Assembly (NCBI GenBank): GCA_035690495.1
Contig: DASSKK010000063.1
Location: 87,963-151,962 of the forward strand
Reading direction: 5' to 3'
Source: DASSKK01 sp035690495
GTDB lineage: Bacteria; Actinomycetota; Actinomycetes; Propionibacteriales; Nocardioidaceae
Length of the DNA stretch: 64,000 nt
Part shown: positions 44,003 to 52,530 of the stretch, piece by piece
How positions within the stretch are numbered: the stretch's first letter is position 1
Layout of the letters: the number at the start of each line of letters is the position of its first letter
Program-made: the position numbers and the translations under genes
The notes under the pieces: model-generated
Seen by the model: only the letters and a program-made list of their open reading frames with translations
The model's database searches: none
What the model was told of the DNA's origin: nothing

Positions 44003-45448
44003 ATGACTGAACAGCAGACACACTTCCGCAACGTGATCGGTGGTACGTCGGTGCCGGCCGCCGACGGAGCCGGCTACGACATCGTGAACCCGGCCACCGG
44101 CCGTGCCTACGCCCAGGCCCCCGCGTCCGGACCCGAGGACGTCGACCGGGCGATGAGGGCGGCCGGCGAAGCCTTCGAGTCCTGGGGCGACACCACGCCT
44201 GCCGAGAGGCAGAAGGCGCTGCTGAAGATCGCCGACGCGCTGGAGGCACGCACCGAGGAGTTCGTCGACGCCGAGTGCCGCAACACCGGCAAGCCGGTGG
44301 CACTGACCCGCGAGGAGGAGCTGCCGCCCTGCGTGGACCAGCTGCGCTTCTTCGCCGGCGCCGCCCGGGTGCTGGAGGGCAGGGCCACCGCCGAGTACAT
44401 GCCCGACCACACGTCGATGATCCGCCGCGAGCCGATCGGCGTGGTCGCCCAGGTCACCCCCTGGAACTACCCGCTGATGATGGCGATCTGGAAGATCGCC
44501 CCTGCTCTGGCGGCCGGGAACACCGTGGTGATCAAGCCCAGCGACACCACGCCCGCCTCCACGGTGCTGCTCGGTGAGCTGGCCCAGGAGTTCCTGCCGC
44601 CCGGTGTGCTCAACGTGGTGTGCGGCGACCGGGACACCGGCCGCGCCCTGGTGGAGCACCCGACACCGCAGATGGTGTCGATCACCGGCTCGGTGCGCGC
44701 CGGCCGCGAGGTGGCCGGCTCGGCGGCGGCCCAGCTGAAGAGGGCGCACCTCGAGCTCGGCGGCAAGGCCCCGGTGGTGGTCTTCGACGACGCCGACATC
44801 GCCGCCGCCGCCGAAGGCATCGCGATGGCCGGCTACTTCAACGCCGGGCAGGACTGCACGGCCGCCACCCGCGTGCTCGCAGGTCCCGGCGTACACAACG
44901 AGTTCGTGGCCGCCCTGACAGAGCAGGCCAAGGGCACCATGACCGGTCCGCCCGAGCAGGAGGACGTCGCCTACGGCGCGCTGAACAACCTGAACCAGCT
45001 CGAACGGGTCACCGGCATGGTCGACCGGCTGCCCGACCACGCCAGCGTCGAGACCGGCGGCTCCCGGCAGGGCGAGACCGGCTACTTCTACGCCCCGACG
45101 GTGGTCTCGGGACTCCAGCAGGACGACGAGGCCGTCCAGACCGAGATCTTCGGCCCGGTGATCACCGTGCAGCGCTTCACCGACGAGGCGCAGGCGCTGG
45201 CCTGGGCCAACGGCGTCGAGTACGGCCTGGCCTCCTCGGTGTGGACCAAGGACCACGGCCGGGCAATGCGGATGGCCAAGCACCTCGACTTCGGGGCGGT
45301 GTGGATCAACACCCACATCCCGATCGTCGCGGAGATGCCGCACGGCGGCTTCAAGCACTCCGGCTACGGCAAGGACCTGTCGATGTACGGCCTGGAGGAC
45401 TACACCCGGATCAAGCACGTGATGAGCTACATCGGGACGGCGGGATAG
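44003..45448 (+). CDS. Gamma-aminobutyraldehyde dehydrogenase-type aldehyde dehydrogenase
   Basis: A 481-residue NAD(P)-dependent aldehyde dehydrogenase. The cofactor loop TPWNYPLMMAIWKIAPALAA, the general base Glu in LELGGKAP and the catalytic C285 in NAGQDCTAATR are all present, as are EIFGPVITV and the ending HSGYGKDLSMYGLEDYT. It resembles PatD/PuuC-type enzymes that oxidise 4-aminobutyraldehyde to GABA. ATG at 44003; upstream in-frame ATGs are not conserved. It leads the operon with potA-potD-potB-potC, six bases before potA. Confidence 0.92.
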   Translation: MTEQQTHFRNVIGGTSVPAADGAGYDIVNPATGRAYAQAPASGPEDVDRAMRAAGEAFESWGDTTPAERQKALLKIADALEARTEEFVDAECRNTGKPVALTREEELPPCVDQLRFFAGAARVLEGRATAEYMPDHTSMIRREPIGVVAQVTPWNYPLMMAIWKIAPALAAGNTVVIKPSDTTPASTVLLGELAQEFLPPGVLNVVCGDRDTGRALVEHPTPQMVSITGSVRAGREVAGSAAAQLKRAHLELGGKAPVVVFDDADIAAAAEGIAMAGYFNAGQDCTAATRVLAGPGVHNEFVAALTEQAKGTMTGPPEQEDVAYGALNNLNQLERVTGMVDRLPDHASVETGGSRQGETGYFYAPTVVSGLQQDDEAVQTEIFGPVITVQRFTDEAQALAWANGVEYGLASSVWTKDHGRAMRMAKHLDFGAVWINTHIPIVAEMPHGGFKHSGYGKDLSMYGLEDYTRIKHVMSYIGTAG

Positions 45449-45454
45449 CAGGGC

Positions 45455-46642
45455 ATGACGGCGCTCACCGAACCCGACCACTCGTCGAGCTCCGCCCAGC
45501 ACGACGTGGCGGCCGAGGGGCGGCCGGCCATCGAGCTGGTCGGCGTGGCCAAGTCGTTCACGTCCGCCGACGAGAACGTGCAGGCCGTCGAGCAGGTCGA
45601 CCTGGCGATCGGCAGCGGCGAGTTCTTCTCGCTGCTCGGTCCGTCCGGCTGCGGCAAGACCACGACCCTGCGGATGATCGCCGGCTTCGAGGTGCCGACC
45701 TCCGGCCAGATCATGCTGTACGGCGAGGACGTGGTCGCGGTGCCGCCGAACCACCGCGACATCAACATGGTGTTCCAGAGCTACGCCCTGTTCCCGCACA
45801 TGAGCGTGTTCGACAACGTCGCGTTCGGGCTGCGCCGCAGGAAGGTGCCGGACGCACAAGTGCGCACCCGGGTCGGCGACATGCTCGACCTCGTCGAGCT
45901 CGCAGGACGGGAGAAGCGCCGGCCCCGTGAGCTCTCCGGCGGGCAGCAGCAGCGGGTCGCCCTCGCCCGGGCACTGGTCAACCACCCGCGGGCGCTGCTG
46001 CTCGACGAGCCGCTGGGCGCCCTCGACCTCAAGCTGCGCCAGGCCATGCAGCTGGAGCTGAAGCGCATCCAGCGCGAGGTCGGCATCACCTTCGTCTACG
46101 TCACCCACGACCAGGGGGAGGCATTGACGATGTCCGACCGTCTTGCGGTGATGAACGCCGGGCGCGTCGAGCAGGTGGGCACCCCGCGCCAGGTCTACGA
46201 GCGTCCCGCCTCGCGGTTCGTCGCGGGCTTCATCGGCACCTCGAACACCCTCACCGGCCGGGCCGGTCACCAGGCCTCGTCCGGCGACGATGCCGTGCTC
46301 ACGGTCGGCGACGAGCAGCGGATCGTCGTACCCGCCCACGGACGCTCCGTCGCCTCGGGCGCGGAGCTGGTGGTCACCGTGCGTCCGGAGAAGATCACGA
46401 TCGGCGACCCGCCATCCGGCAGCGAGTGCCGGGTGCGCGGGACCGTGCGTGAGGTCGTCTACCAGGGCACCTTCACCAGCTACACGGTGGCCGCCGCCAC
46501 CGGCGACACGGTGCTCGTGCACCGGCAGAACTCCGACGACTCCCGCGACATCGCCGCCGTCGGCGACCAGGTGTGGATGTCCTGGGCCAAGCAGCACTCC
46601 TATCTCATCGACGAGGAACCGACCGAGAGGAACGCACCATGA
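45455..46642 (+). CDS. potA: Polyamine ABC transporter ATPase PotA
   Basis: A 395-residue importer ATPase: Walker A GPSGCGKTTT near 64, Q-loop NMVFQSYALFPHMS, signature LSGGQQQRVALARALV, Walker B LLLDEPLGALDLK, and a C-terminal TOBE domain with VTVRPEKI. This is the PotA/PotG group for spermidine and putrescine. An N-terminal 27-residue polar leader precedes the domain. Its last codon overlaps the ATG of potD. Confidence 0.93.
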   Translation: MTALTEPDHSSSSAQHDVAAEGRPAIELVGVAKSFTSADENVQAVEQVDLAIGSGEFFSLLGPSGCGKTTTLRMIAGFEVPTSGQIMLYGEDVVAVPPNHRDINMVFQSYALFPHMSVFDNVAFGLRRRKVPDAQVRTRVGDMLDLVELAGREKRRPRELSGGQQQRVALARALVNHPRALLLDEPLGALDLKLRQAMQLELKRIQREVGITFVYVTHDQGEALTMSDRLAVMNAGRVEQVGTPRQVYERPASRFVAGFIGTSNTLTGRAGHQASSGDDAVLTVGDEQRIVVPAHGRSVASGAELVVTVRPEKITIGDPPSGSECRVRGTVREVVYQGTFTSYTVAAATGDTVLVHRQNSDDSRDIAAVGDQVWMSWAKQHSYLIDEEPTERNAP

Positions 46643-47871
46643 CCGCACCGTTCGCCCAAGGACGGATGACCCGCCGTGACCTGTTCCGGATCGCCGGCGT
46701 TGCCGGGGGTGCGACCCTGCTCGGTGGGTGCGGCATCGGCGCGCAGGGCTCCAAGACCAACACCAGCAAGCCGAAGGTGGAGGACTTCTGGTCCAAGCAG
46801 AAGCCCACCGGCGAGCTGATCTGGGCGAACTGGCCGCTCTACCTGGACACCAAGGGCAAGAGCGACCATCCCAGCCTCGACCAGTTCGAGAAGACCTCGG
46901 ACATCAACGTGAAGTACGTCGAGGCGATCCAGGACAACGGACCGTTCTTCGCCAAGGTGCAGCCCAGCCTGTCCGCGGGGCAGTACTGCGGCTTCGACCT
47001 GGCGGTGATCAGCAGCGGCATCTACTTCAACAAGTTCCGCGACCTGGGCTTCTTCATCCCGCTCGACCAGTCGAAGCTGAAGAACTTCCGCCGCTACGGC
47101 GGCGACCGCTACAAGAACGAGGCGTTCGACCCCGGCAACAAGTTCTCGATCCCCTGGCAGGCCGGCTTCACCGGGATCGGCTACAACCCGGAGAAGACCG
47201 GGCGGGAGATCACCAGCTGGCACGACCTCCAGGACCCGAAGTTCAAGGGCCACATCGGGATGTTCGCCAACAACGAGGACCTGCCCAACTGCGCGCTGCT
47301 CGCGATCGGTGTCGACCCGCAGAAGTCCACCGAGTCCGACTGGAAGAAGGCCGCCGCCTGGCTCTCGAAGATGAAGCCGCTGGTGCGGCAGTACTACTCC
47401 CAGAACTACATCCAGGGCCTGGCCACCGGCGACGTGTGGATCTCGATGGCCTGGTCCGGCGACATCTTCCAGCAGAACCTGTCGGGCAAGAAGATCGGCT
47501 CGCAGCTGAAGTTCATCATCCCGCAGGAGGGTGCACTGTTGTGGACCGACAACTTCGTGATCCTCAAGGGCGCCAAGAACCCGGTCAGCGCGATGGACCT
47601 GATGGACTTCTACTACCAGCCGAAGATCGCCGCGGAAGTCACCGAGTGGGTCAACTACATCTCCCCGGTGCCGAACGCCCAGCAGCTGGTCAAGGCCGAC
47701 GCCGCGAAGGCCAAGGGGGGCGACAAGTCCTACCTGCAGTCAGTGGCGACCAGCTACGCGACGTTCCCGCAGCCGTCTGACTACGCCAAGACCAGCATCG
47801 GCTTCACCCCGAAGGCGGGCTCGCAGATGAACACCTGGAACTCCATCTTCGAGCCGATCTACCAGTCCTGA
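46639..47871 (+). CDS. potD: Polyamine-binding lipoprotein PotD/PotF
   Basis: A 410-residue extracytoplasmic solute-binding protein. A twin-arginine signal (MTRRDLFRIAG, residues 10-20) ends in the lipobox LLGGC with C31, so it is likely Tat-exported and lipid-anchored. The mature protein has ELIWANWPLYLD, the PotD/F start, and ISMAWSGDIFQQN and WTDNFVILKGAKNP in the ligand lobes. It binds putrescine or spermidine for PotBC; the specificity is inferred from the family and neighbours. Confidence 0.93.
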   Translation: MTAPFAQGRMTRRDLFRIAGVAGGATLLGGCGIGAQGSKTNTSKPKVEDFWSKQKPTGELIWANWPLYLDTKGKSDHPSLDQFEKTSDINVKYVEAIQDNGPFFAKVQPSLSAGQYCGFDLAVISSGIYFNKFRDLGFFIPLDQSKLKNFRRYGGDRYKNEAFDPGNKFSIPWQAGFTGIGYNPEKTGREITSWHDLQDPKFKGHIGMFANNEDLPNCALLAIGVDPQKSTESDWKKAAAWLSKMKPLVRQYYSQNYIQGLATGDVWISMAWSGDIFQQNLSGKKIGSQLKFIIPQEGALLWTDNFVILKGAKNPVSAMDLMDFYYQPKIAAEVTEWVNYISPVPNAQQLVKADAAKAKGGDKSYLQSVATSYATFPQPSDYAKTSIGFTPKAGSQMNTWNSIFEPIYQS

Positions 47872-48725
47872 TGCGTCGCCGCCTCGCGCCGTACTGGCTG
47901 ATCCTGCCCGGCGGGATCTGGCTGGCGGTGTTCTTCGTGATCCCGATGATCGCGATGGTCTCGGTCTCGCTGCAGTCCGGCAACCTCGTGACCGGGTTCC
48001 GGCAGACCTTCGAGTGGCGCAACTACGTGACCATGATCAGCCAGTACCACGAGCAGCTGATCCGCTCGTTCGTCTACGGACTGATCACCACGGTGCTGGC
48101 GATCGCGCTCGCGTTCCCGGTGGCGTACTGGATCGCGTTCCGCGGCGGTCGGCACAAGTCCACCTACCTCTTCCTGCTCCTGCTGCCGTTCTTCGTCACG
48201 TTCGTGATCCGCACCATCTCCTGGCAGTTCGTGCTCGCCGACGACGGCATCGTGCTCGGCAACCTCAAGAGCTGGGGGGTGCTTCCGGAGTCGTTCCACG
48301 TGCTGGCCACGCCGTACGCCGTGATCGGCGGCCTGGTCTACAACTTCCTGCCGTTCATGGTGCTGCCGATCTACGTCGCCCTCGAGCGGATCGACCGGTC
48401 GCTGCTCGAGGCCGCCTCGGACCTGTTCGCGAACAAGGCGCAGGCGTTCGTGCGGGTGGTGCTGCCGCTGTCGCTGCCGGGGGTGTTCGCCGGGGTGATC
48501 CTGACGTTCGTTCCGGCAGCCTCCGACTACGTCAACGCGCAGATCCTCGGCGGCAGCGGGCAGGTGATGATCGGCAACATCATCGAGCAGCTGTACCTGA
48601 CCAACTCCGACTACCCGCAGGCCTCCGCGCTGAGCTCGATCCTGCTCGCCGCGCTGCTGATCGGGATCTTCGCGTACGCGAAGGCGCTGGGCACCCGGGA
48701 CGTGATGGACGTGAGCGCAGCATGA
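47871..48725 (+). CDS. potB: Polyamine ABC transporter permease PotB
   Basis: A 284-residue membrane subunit with six predicted helices, beginning LAPYWLILPGGIWLAVFFVI. The coupling motif EAASDLFANKAQAFVRVVLP (an EAA loop) docks onto PotA. ATG overlaps the potD stop as TGATG. It forms the channel with PotC. Confidence 0.93.
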   Translation: MRRRLAPYWLILPGGIWLAVFFVIPMIAMVSVSLQSGNLVTGFRQTFEWRNYVTMISQYHEQLIRSFVYGLITTVLAIALAFPVAYWIAFRGGRHKSTYLFLLLLPFFVTFVIRTISWQFVLADDGIVLGNLKSWGVLPESFHVLATPYAVIGGLVYNFLPFMVLPIYVALERIDRSLLEAASDLFANKAQAFVRVVLPLSLPGVFAGVILTFVPAASDYVNAQILGGSGQVMIGNIIEQLYLTNSDYPQASALSSILLAALLIGIFAYAKALGTRDVMDVSAA

Positions 48726-49531
48726 GCCGCCGCCCCGACCGGGCGCCGTGGCTGGCGGCGTACGCCTGGCTGGTGATGTTCTGGCTGTCCCTGCCGATCC
48801 TGGTGATGATCGTGTTCGGCTTCAACGACACCACCAGCAAGTTCAACTTCGTCTGGCAGGGCTGGACGCTGCACTGGTACCGCGACCTGTTCAACATCCC
48901 CGATCTGACGGCCGCGCTGGAGAACTCGATCACGATCGCGGTGATCGTCACGATCGCGGCGACGGCGCTGGGCACGATGATCGGCTACGCGATGGGCAAG
49001 TACCGCTTCCGGGGTCGCGGGATGCTCGACCTGGTGCTGTTCGCCAACGTCGCCGCGCCGGAGATCGCGATGGGTACCGGGCTGCTCTCGCTGTTCCTCA
49101 CCCTCGGCATCCCGCGGGGCTACTGGACGGTCGTGATCGCGCACATCATGTTCGACATCGTGTACGTCGCGATCACGGTCCGGGCGCGGATGGCGGCCTT
49201 CGACCGCTCGCTGGAGGAGGCGTCCCAGGACCTGGGCGCCGGCGGCTTCACGACGTTCCGGCTGGTGACCCTGCCGGTGCTGATGCCCGGCGTGGTGGCG
49301 GGTGCGCTGCTGGCGTTCGCGCTGTCGATCGACGACTTCATCATCACCGACTTCAACGCCGGCGCGATGCAGACGTTCCCGCTGTGGGTGTACGGAAGCT
49401 CCCGGGTGGGCACCCCGCCGCAGGTGAACGTGATGGGCACGCTGATCTTCGCGTTCGGGATCCTGCTGGTGCTGGCCAACACGATCATGCTGCGCCGTGC
49501 CCGCAGGCAAGGGGTCAGTGGAACGGGTTGA
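48722..49531 (+). CDS. potC: Polyamine ABC transporter permease PotC
   Basis: A 269-residue permease with six helices and the EAA loop EEASQDLGAGGFTTFRLVTLP, followed by AFALSIDDFIITDFNAG, typical of PotC. ATG overlaps the potB TGA. It ends the dehydrogenase-pot operon. Its last 17 bases overlap the 3' end of a small convergent gene. Confidence 0.93.
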   Translation: MSRRPDRAPWLAAYAWLVMFWLSLPILVMIVFGFNDTTSKFNFVWQGWTLHWYRDLFNIPDLTAALENSITIAVIVTIAATALGTMIGYAMGKYRFRGRGMLDLVLFANVAAPEIAMGTGLLSLFLTLGIPRGYWTVVIAHIMFDIVYVAITVRARMAAFDRSLEEASQDLGAGGFTTFRLVTLPVLMPGVVAGALLAFALSIDDFIITDFNAGAMQTFPLWVYGSSRVGTPPQVNVMGTLIFAFGILLVLANTIMLRRARRQGVSGTG

Positions 49532-49805
49532 CCCACCAGCCGAGGCTCACCGCAGGCTTCTGGGGGTGCCGGGCGTCCCAGCAGCTCCAGTGCGGGCTTG
49601 TTCCACTGACCCAGGACAGCCGGTAGTCGCGGAAGTTGCCGCCGGCGTACTCGTTGCAGTACTTGGTGGCCGACGCGTGCAGCGTCGGGCTCAGCCGGGG
49701 TCCGTAGAGGTAGACGACGAACCCGAGCAGCACGCCGAACACGATGCCGGCGTAGGTGATCGAGCGCAGCGACAGCAGCGGTCTCCCCGTCGCGGAAATG
49801 CCCAT
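49515..49805 (-). CDS. Small membrane-anchored protein of unknown function
   Basis: A 96-residue protein with one membrane helix (about residues 15-34, ITYAGIVFGVLLGFVVYLYG) followed by an outside domain with two Cys (YCNEYAGG, WSCWDARHP) that could form a disulfide, and several Trp. It is conserved-looking but belongs to no family I recognise. Convergent with potC, with a 17-base 3' overlap, and divergent from dxr. Confidence 0.65.
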   Translation of the reverse strand: MGISATGRPLLSLRSITYAGIVFGVLLGFVVYLYGPRLSPTLHASATKYCNEYAGGNFRDYRLSWVSGTSPHWSCWDARHPQKPAVSLGWWVNPFH

Positions 49806-49917
49806 GCCCTGCCCTGTTCGCCACCGGCCCCGGTCGGGACTCGCTCGGTCTCACTGTAGAGACGATCGAGCCGCCGTGAGGGCGGAATCGCGCAACTCCC
49901 GGGACCCGCTCCGGCGA

Positions 49918-49992
49918 CCGGCCGTGCCCTTCCCGCCGCCCCGCCCATGCCCTTCCCGCCTTCCCGCCCAGGCCCTTCCCGCCTTCCCGCCC
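49918..49992 (+). repeat. Degenerate tandem pyrimidine-rich repeat upstream of dxr
   Basis: Three units of about 24 bases built on GCCCTTCCCGCCTTCCCGCC lie 25 to 100 bases before the dxr start. The opposite strand carries many GGG runs and could form G-quadruplexes. Confidence 0.75.
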
Positions 49993-50017
49993 CCTGCCGG
50001 ATGAGAGAATCGTCCGT

Positions 50018-51112
50018 GTGAGGGATCAGGACAGGCGCGACGTGGTGGTGCTCGGCTCCACCGGGTCCATCGGCACCCAGGCGCTGGACGTCGTACGCGC
50101 CCACCCGGACCGGTTCCGCGTGGTCGCGCTGACCGCCGGAGGCAGCAATCCCGACCTTTTCGCCGCACAGGCGGAGGAGTTCCGGCCGGCGTTCGCGGAG
50201 CTGGGCGAGGACGCCTCGTGCACGGCCGCCGCGATGGAGTGCGACGTGGTCCTCAACGGGATCACCGGTGCCGTGGGACTCCGGCCTACGCTGGCGGCCC
50301 TCGACGCCGGCAACACCCTTGCGCTGGCCAACAAGGAGTCGCTGATCATCGGCGGCCCTGTGGTCACTGCCCGGGCCAAACCCGGCCAGATCGTGCCGGT
50401 CGACTCCGAGCACAGTGCGCTCGCCCAGTGCCTGCGCGGCGGTCGCGCCGACGAGGTACGCCGTCTGGTGCTGACCGCCAGCGGCGGCCCGTTCCGGGGG
50501 CGCAGCCGCGAGGAGCTGCACGACGTGACCCCCGAGCAGGCCCTGGCCCACCCGACCTGGGACATGGGCCCGTTCGTCACCATCAACTCCGCGACGCTGG
50601 TCAACAAGGGCCTGGAGGTCATCGAGGCGCACCTGCTGTTCGGCATCGGCTTCGACCGGATCGCGGTGGCGGTGCACCCGACCTCGGTGGTGCACTCGAT
50701 GGTGGAGTTCTACGACGGCTCGACGCTGGCCCAGGCCTCCCCGCCGTCGATGCTGATCCCGATCGCGCTCGGTCTGGGCTGGCCCGACCGGGTGCCCGAC
50801 GCGGCGCCAGCAGTGGACTGGAGCGTGCCGCAGCGGTGGGAGTTCTTCCCGCTCGACGACGAGGCGTTCCCGGCCGTGCGGCTGGCCAGGGTCGCGGGGG
50901 AGAGGGGCGGCACGGCGCCCGCGGTCTACAACGCGGCGAACGAGGTGTGCGTGCGGGCGTTCCTCGACGGGGAGATGCGGTTCACCGACATCGTGCCCAC
51001 CGTCGAGCGGGTGCTCGCTGCGCACGACGTACCTTCCGCGCCGGCGGACCTGACCGTCGAGGACGTGCTCGCCGCGGACGCCTGGGCGCGCGAGACGGTG
51101 GCCGGCCGATGA
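50018..51112 (+). CDS. dxr: 1-deoxy-D-xylulose 5-phosphate reductoisomerase
   Basis: Dxr makes methylerythritol phosphate in the MEP isoprenoid pathway. The 364-residue protein has the NADPH motif VLGSTGSIGTQALD, ALANKESLI, the metal site VDSEHSAL, TASGGPFRG, HPTWDMG with NSATLVNKGLEVIEAH, and YNAANEVCVRAFL. GTG start. It forms an operon with rseP (4-base overlap) and ispG. The 5' region has an unusual pyrimidine tandem repeat. Confidence 0.96.
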   Translation: MRDQDRRDVVVLGSTGSIGTQALDVVRAHPDRFRVVALTAGGSNPDLFAAQAEEFRPAFAELGEDASCTAAAMECDVVLNGITGAVGLRPTLAALDAGNTLALANKESLIIGGPVVTARAKPGQIVPVDSEHSALAQCLRGGRADEVRRLVLTASGGPFRGRSREELHDVTPEQALAHPTWDMGPFVTINSATLVNKGLEVIEAHLLFGIGFDRIAVAVHPTSVVHSMVEFYDGSTLAQASPPSMLIPIALGLGWPDRVPDAAPAVDWSVPQRWEFFPLDDEAFPAVRLARVAGERGGTAPAVYNAANEVCVRAFLDGEMRFTDIVPTVERVLAAHDVPSAPADLTVEDVLAADAWARETVAGR

Positions 51113-52449
51113 CCGCGCTGCTGTTCGTCGCCGGCGTGGTGGTGTTCGTGGTCGGCCTGGCCGTCTCGATCGGTCTGCACGAGGTCGGCCACATGGTGTT
51201 CGGCAAGCTGTTCGGTGTCAAGGTCACGCAGTACTTCGTCGGCTTCGGCAGGACCGTGTGGTCGACCCGGCGCGGTGAGACGGAGTACGGCGTGAAGGCC
51301 GTCCCGCTCGGCGGCTACGTGAAGATGATCGGGATGCTGCCTCCCGGCAAGCATGACCCGTCCGGTGAGCCCGACACGGAGTCGTCGCGGGTCCGCGCCT
51401 CGACCACCGGGATGTTCTCCCAGCTGATCTCCGACGCCCGCCGTGCCGAGTACGAGCACGTCCAGCCCGGCGACGAGGACCGGCTGTTCTACAAGCTGTC
51501 GTGGTGGCGCAAGCTGATCGTGATGGGCGCCGGGGCCACCACCAACGTCGTACTCGCCTTCCTGCTGTTCGGCGCCGTGTTCATGCTGCACGGGGCGCCC
51601 GTGCCGACCACCACGGTGTCCCAGGTCTCCGACTGCGTGATCGCGGTGACCCCGCAGTCGCTGGACCAGCCGCCCCGCAAGTGCGCACCTAGCGACCCGG
51701 TGGCCCCTGCGCGCCAGGCCGGTCTGCACAAGGGCGACCGGGTGGTGGCCTTCAACGGCGCGAAGATCCACTCATGGGCGCAGCTGACCCGGCTGATCCG
51801 CGCCAATCGGGACGGTGCGGCCACCATCGTGGTGGAGCGCAACGGCCACCGGATCACGACCCACACCAACACCACGGTCTCGGCGCGGCCGAAGTCCGCT
51901 GACGCGCCGGAGACCATCGTCAAGGTCGGCTTCCTCGGCATCGCGCCCAAGCAGGTGCTGGTCAAGCGCGATGCGGGCTACGTCGTGACCACGATGGCCG
52001 ACTACACCTGGAAGACGCTGCAGGCGCTGGGCACGCTGCCGGGCAAGATGGTCGGCGTGGCCAAGGCGGCCCTCGGCCTGCAGCCGCGTGCCGAGGACAG
52101 CCCGATGAGCGTGGTCGGGGCCAGCCGGGTCGCGGGCTCGGTCGCCTCCAACCAGAGGCTGTCGGGCGCCGACAAGCTGTTCGGACTGGTGGCCCTGCTG
52201 GGCGGGATCAACCTGTTCGTGGGGCTGTTCAACTTCGTGCCGCTGCTACCGCTCGACGGCGGCCACATGGCGGGCGCTCTCTTCGAGGCGGTGCGGCGAG
52301 GTGTCGCCCGGGTGTTCCGGCGGCCCGACCCGGGGTACTTCGACACCGCGAAGCTGCTCCCCGTGGCCTACGTGATGGCCGCGGTGATCCTGGTCGCGAG
52401 CGTGGTTCTCGTGTACGCCGACATCGTCGCGCCCGTGCGGCTGCGCTGA
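51109..52449 (+). CDS. rseP: Membrane zinc metalloprotease RseP (site-2 protease)
   Basis: A 446-residue M50 protease with the HExxH motif LHEVGH (H24, E25, H28) in the first helix, one PDZ domain (about 190-270, with AGLHKGDRVVAFNG) and the C-terminal LLPLDGGHMAGAL motif holding the third metal ligand. It cleaves membrane-bound regulators such as anti-sigma factors inside the membrane; the mycobacterial Rip1 is the equivalent. The position between dxr and ispG is conserved. Confidence 0.95.
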   Translation: MTALLFVAGVVVFVVGLAVSIGLHEVGHMVFGKLFGVKVTQYFVGFGRTVWSTRRGETEYGVKAVPLGGYVKMIGMLPPGKHDPSGEPDTESSRVRASTTGMFSQLISDARRAEYEHVQPGDEDRLFYKLSWWRKLIVMGAGATTNVVLAFLLFGAVFMLHGAPVPTTTVSQVSDCVIAVTPQSLDQPPRKCAPSDPVAPARQAGLHKGDRVVAFNGAKIHSWAQLTRLIRANRDGAATIVVERNGHRITTHTNTTVSARPKSADAPETIVKVGFLGIAPKQVLVKRDAGYVVTTMADYTWKTLQALGTLPGKMVGVAKAALGLQPRAEDSPMSVVGASRVAGSVASNQRLSGADKLFGLVALLGGINLFVGLFNFVPLLPLDGGHMAGALFEAVRRGVARVFRRPDPGYFDTAKLLPVAYVMAAVILVASVVLVYADIVAPVRLR

Positions 52450-52530
52450 CCCGCAGTCCCACGTGGGTGCCCGGCTCCGGGCTAGGCTGGGGACGGTCCA
52501 AGGCTGAGACACCGAAGGAAGGGATGGTCG

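Noticed and set aside
41486..46648. Very long antisense frames over the aminotransferase, dehydrogenase and potA
   Set aside because: Low-complexity Gly/Val/His/Arg composition; the sense genes carry complete catalytic motifs.
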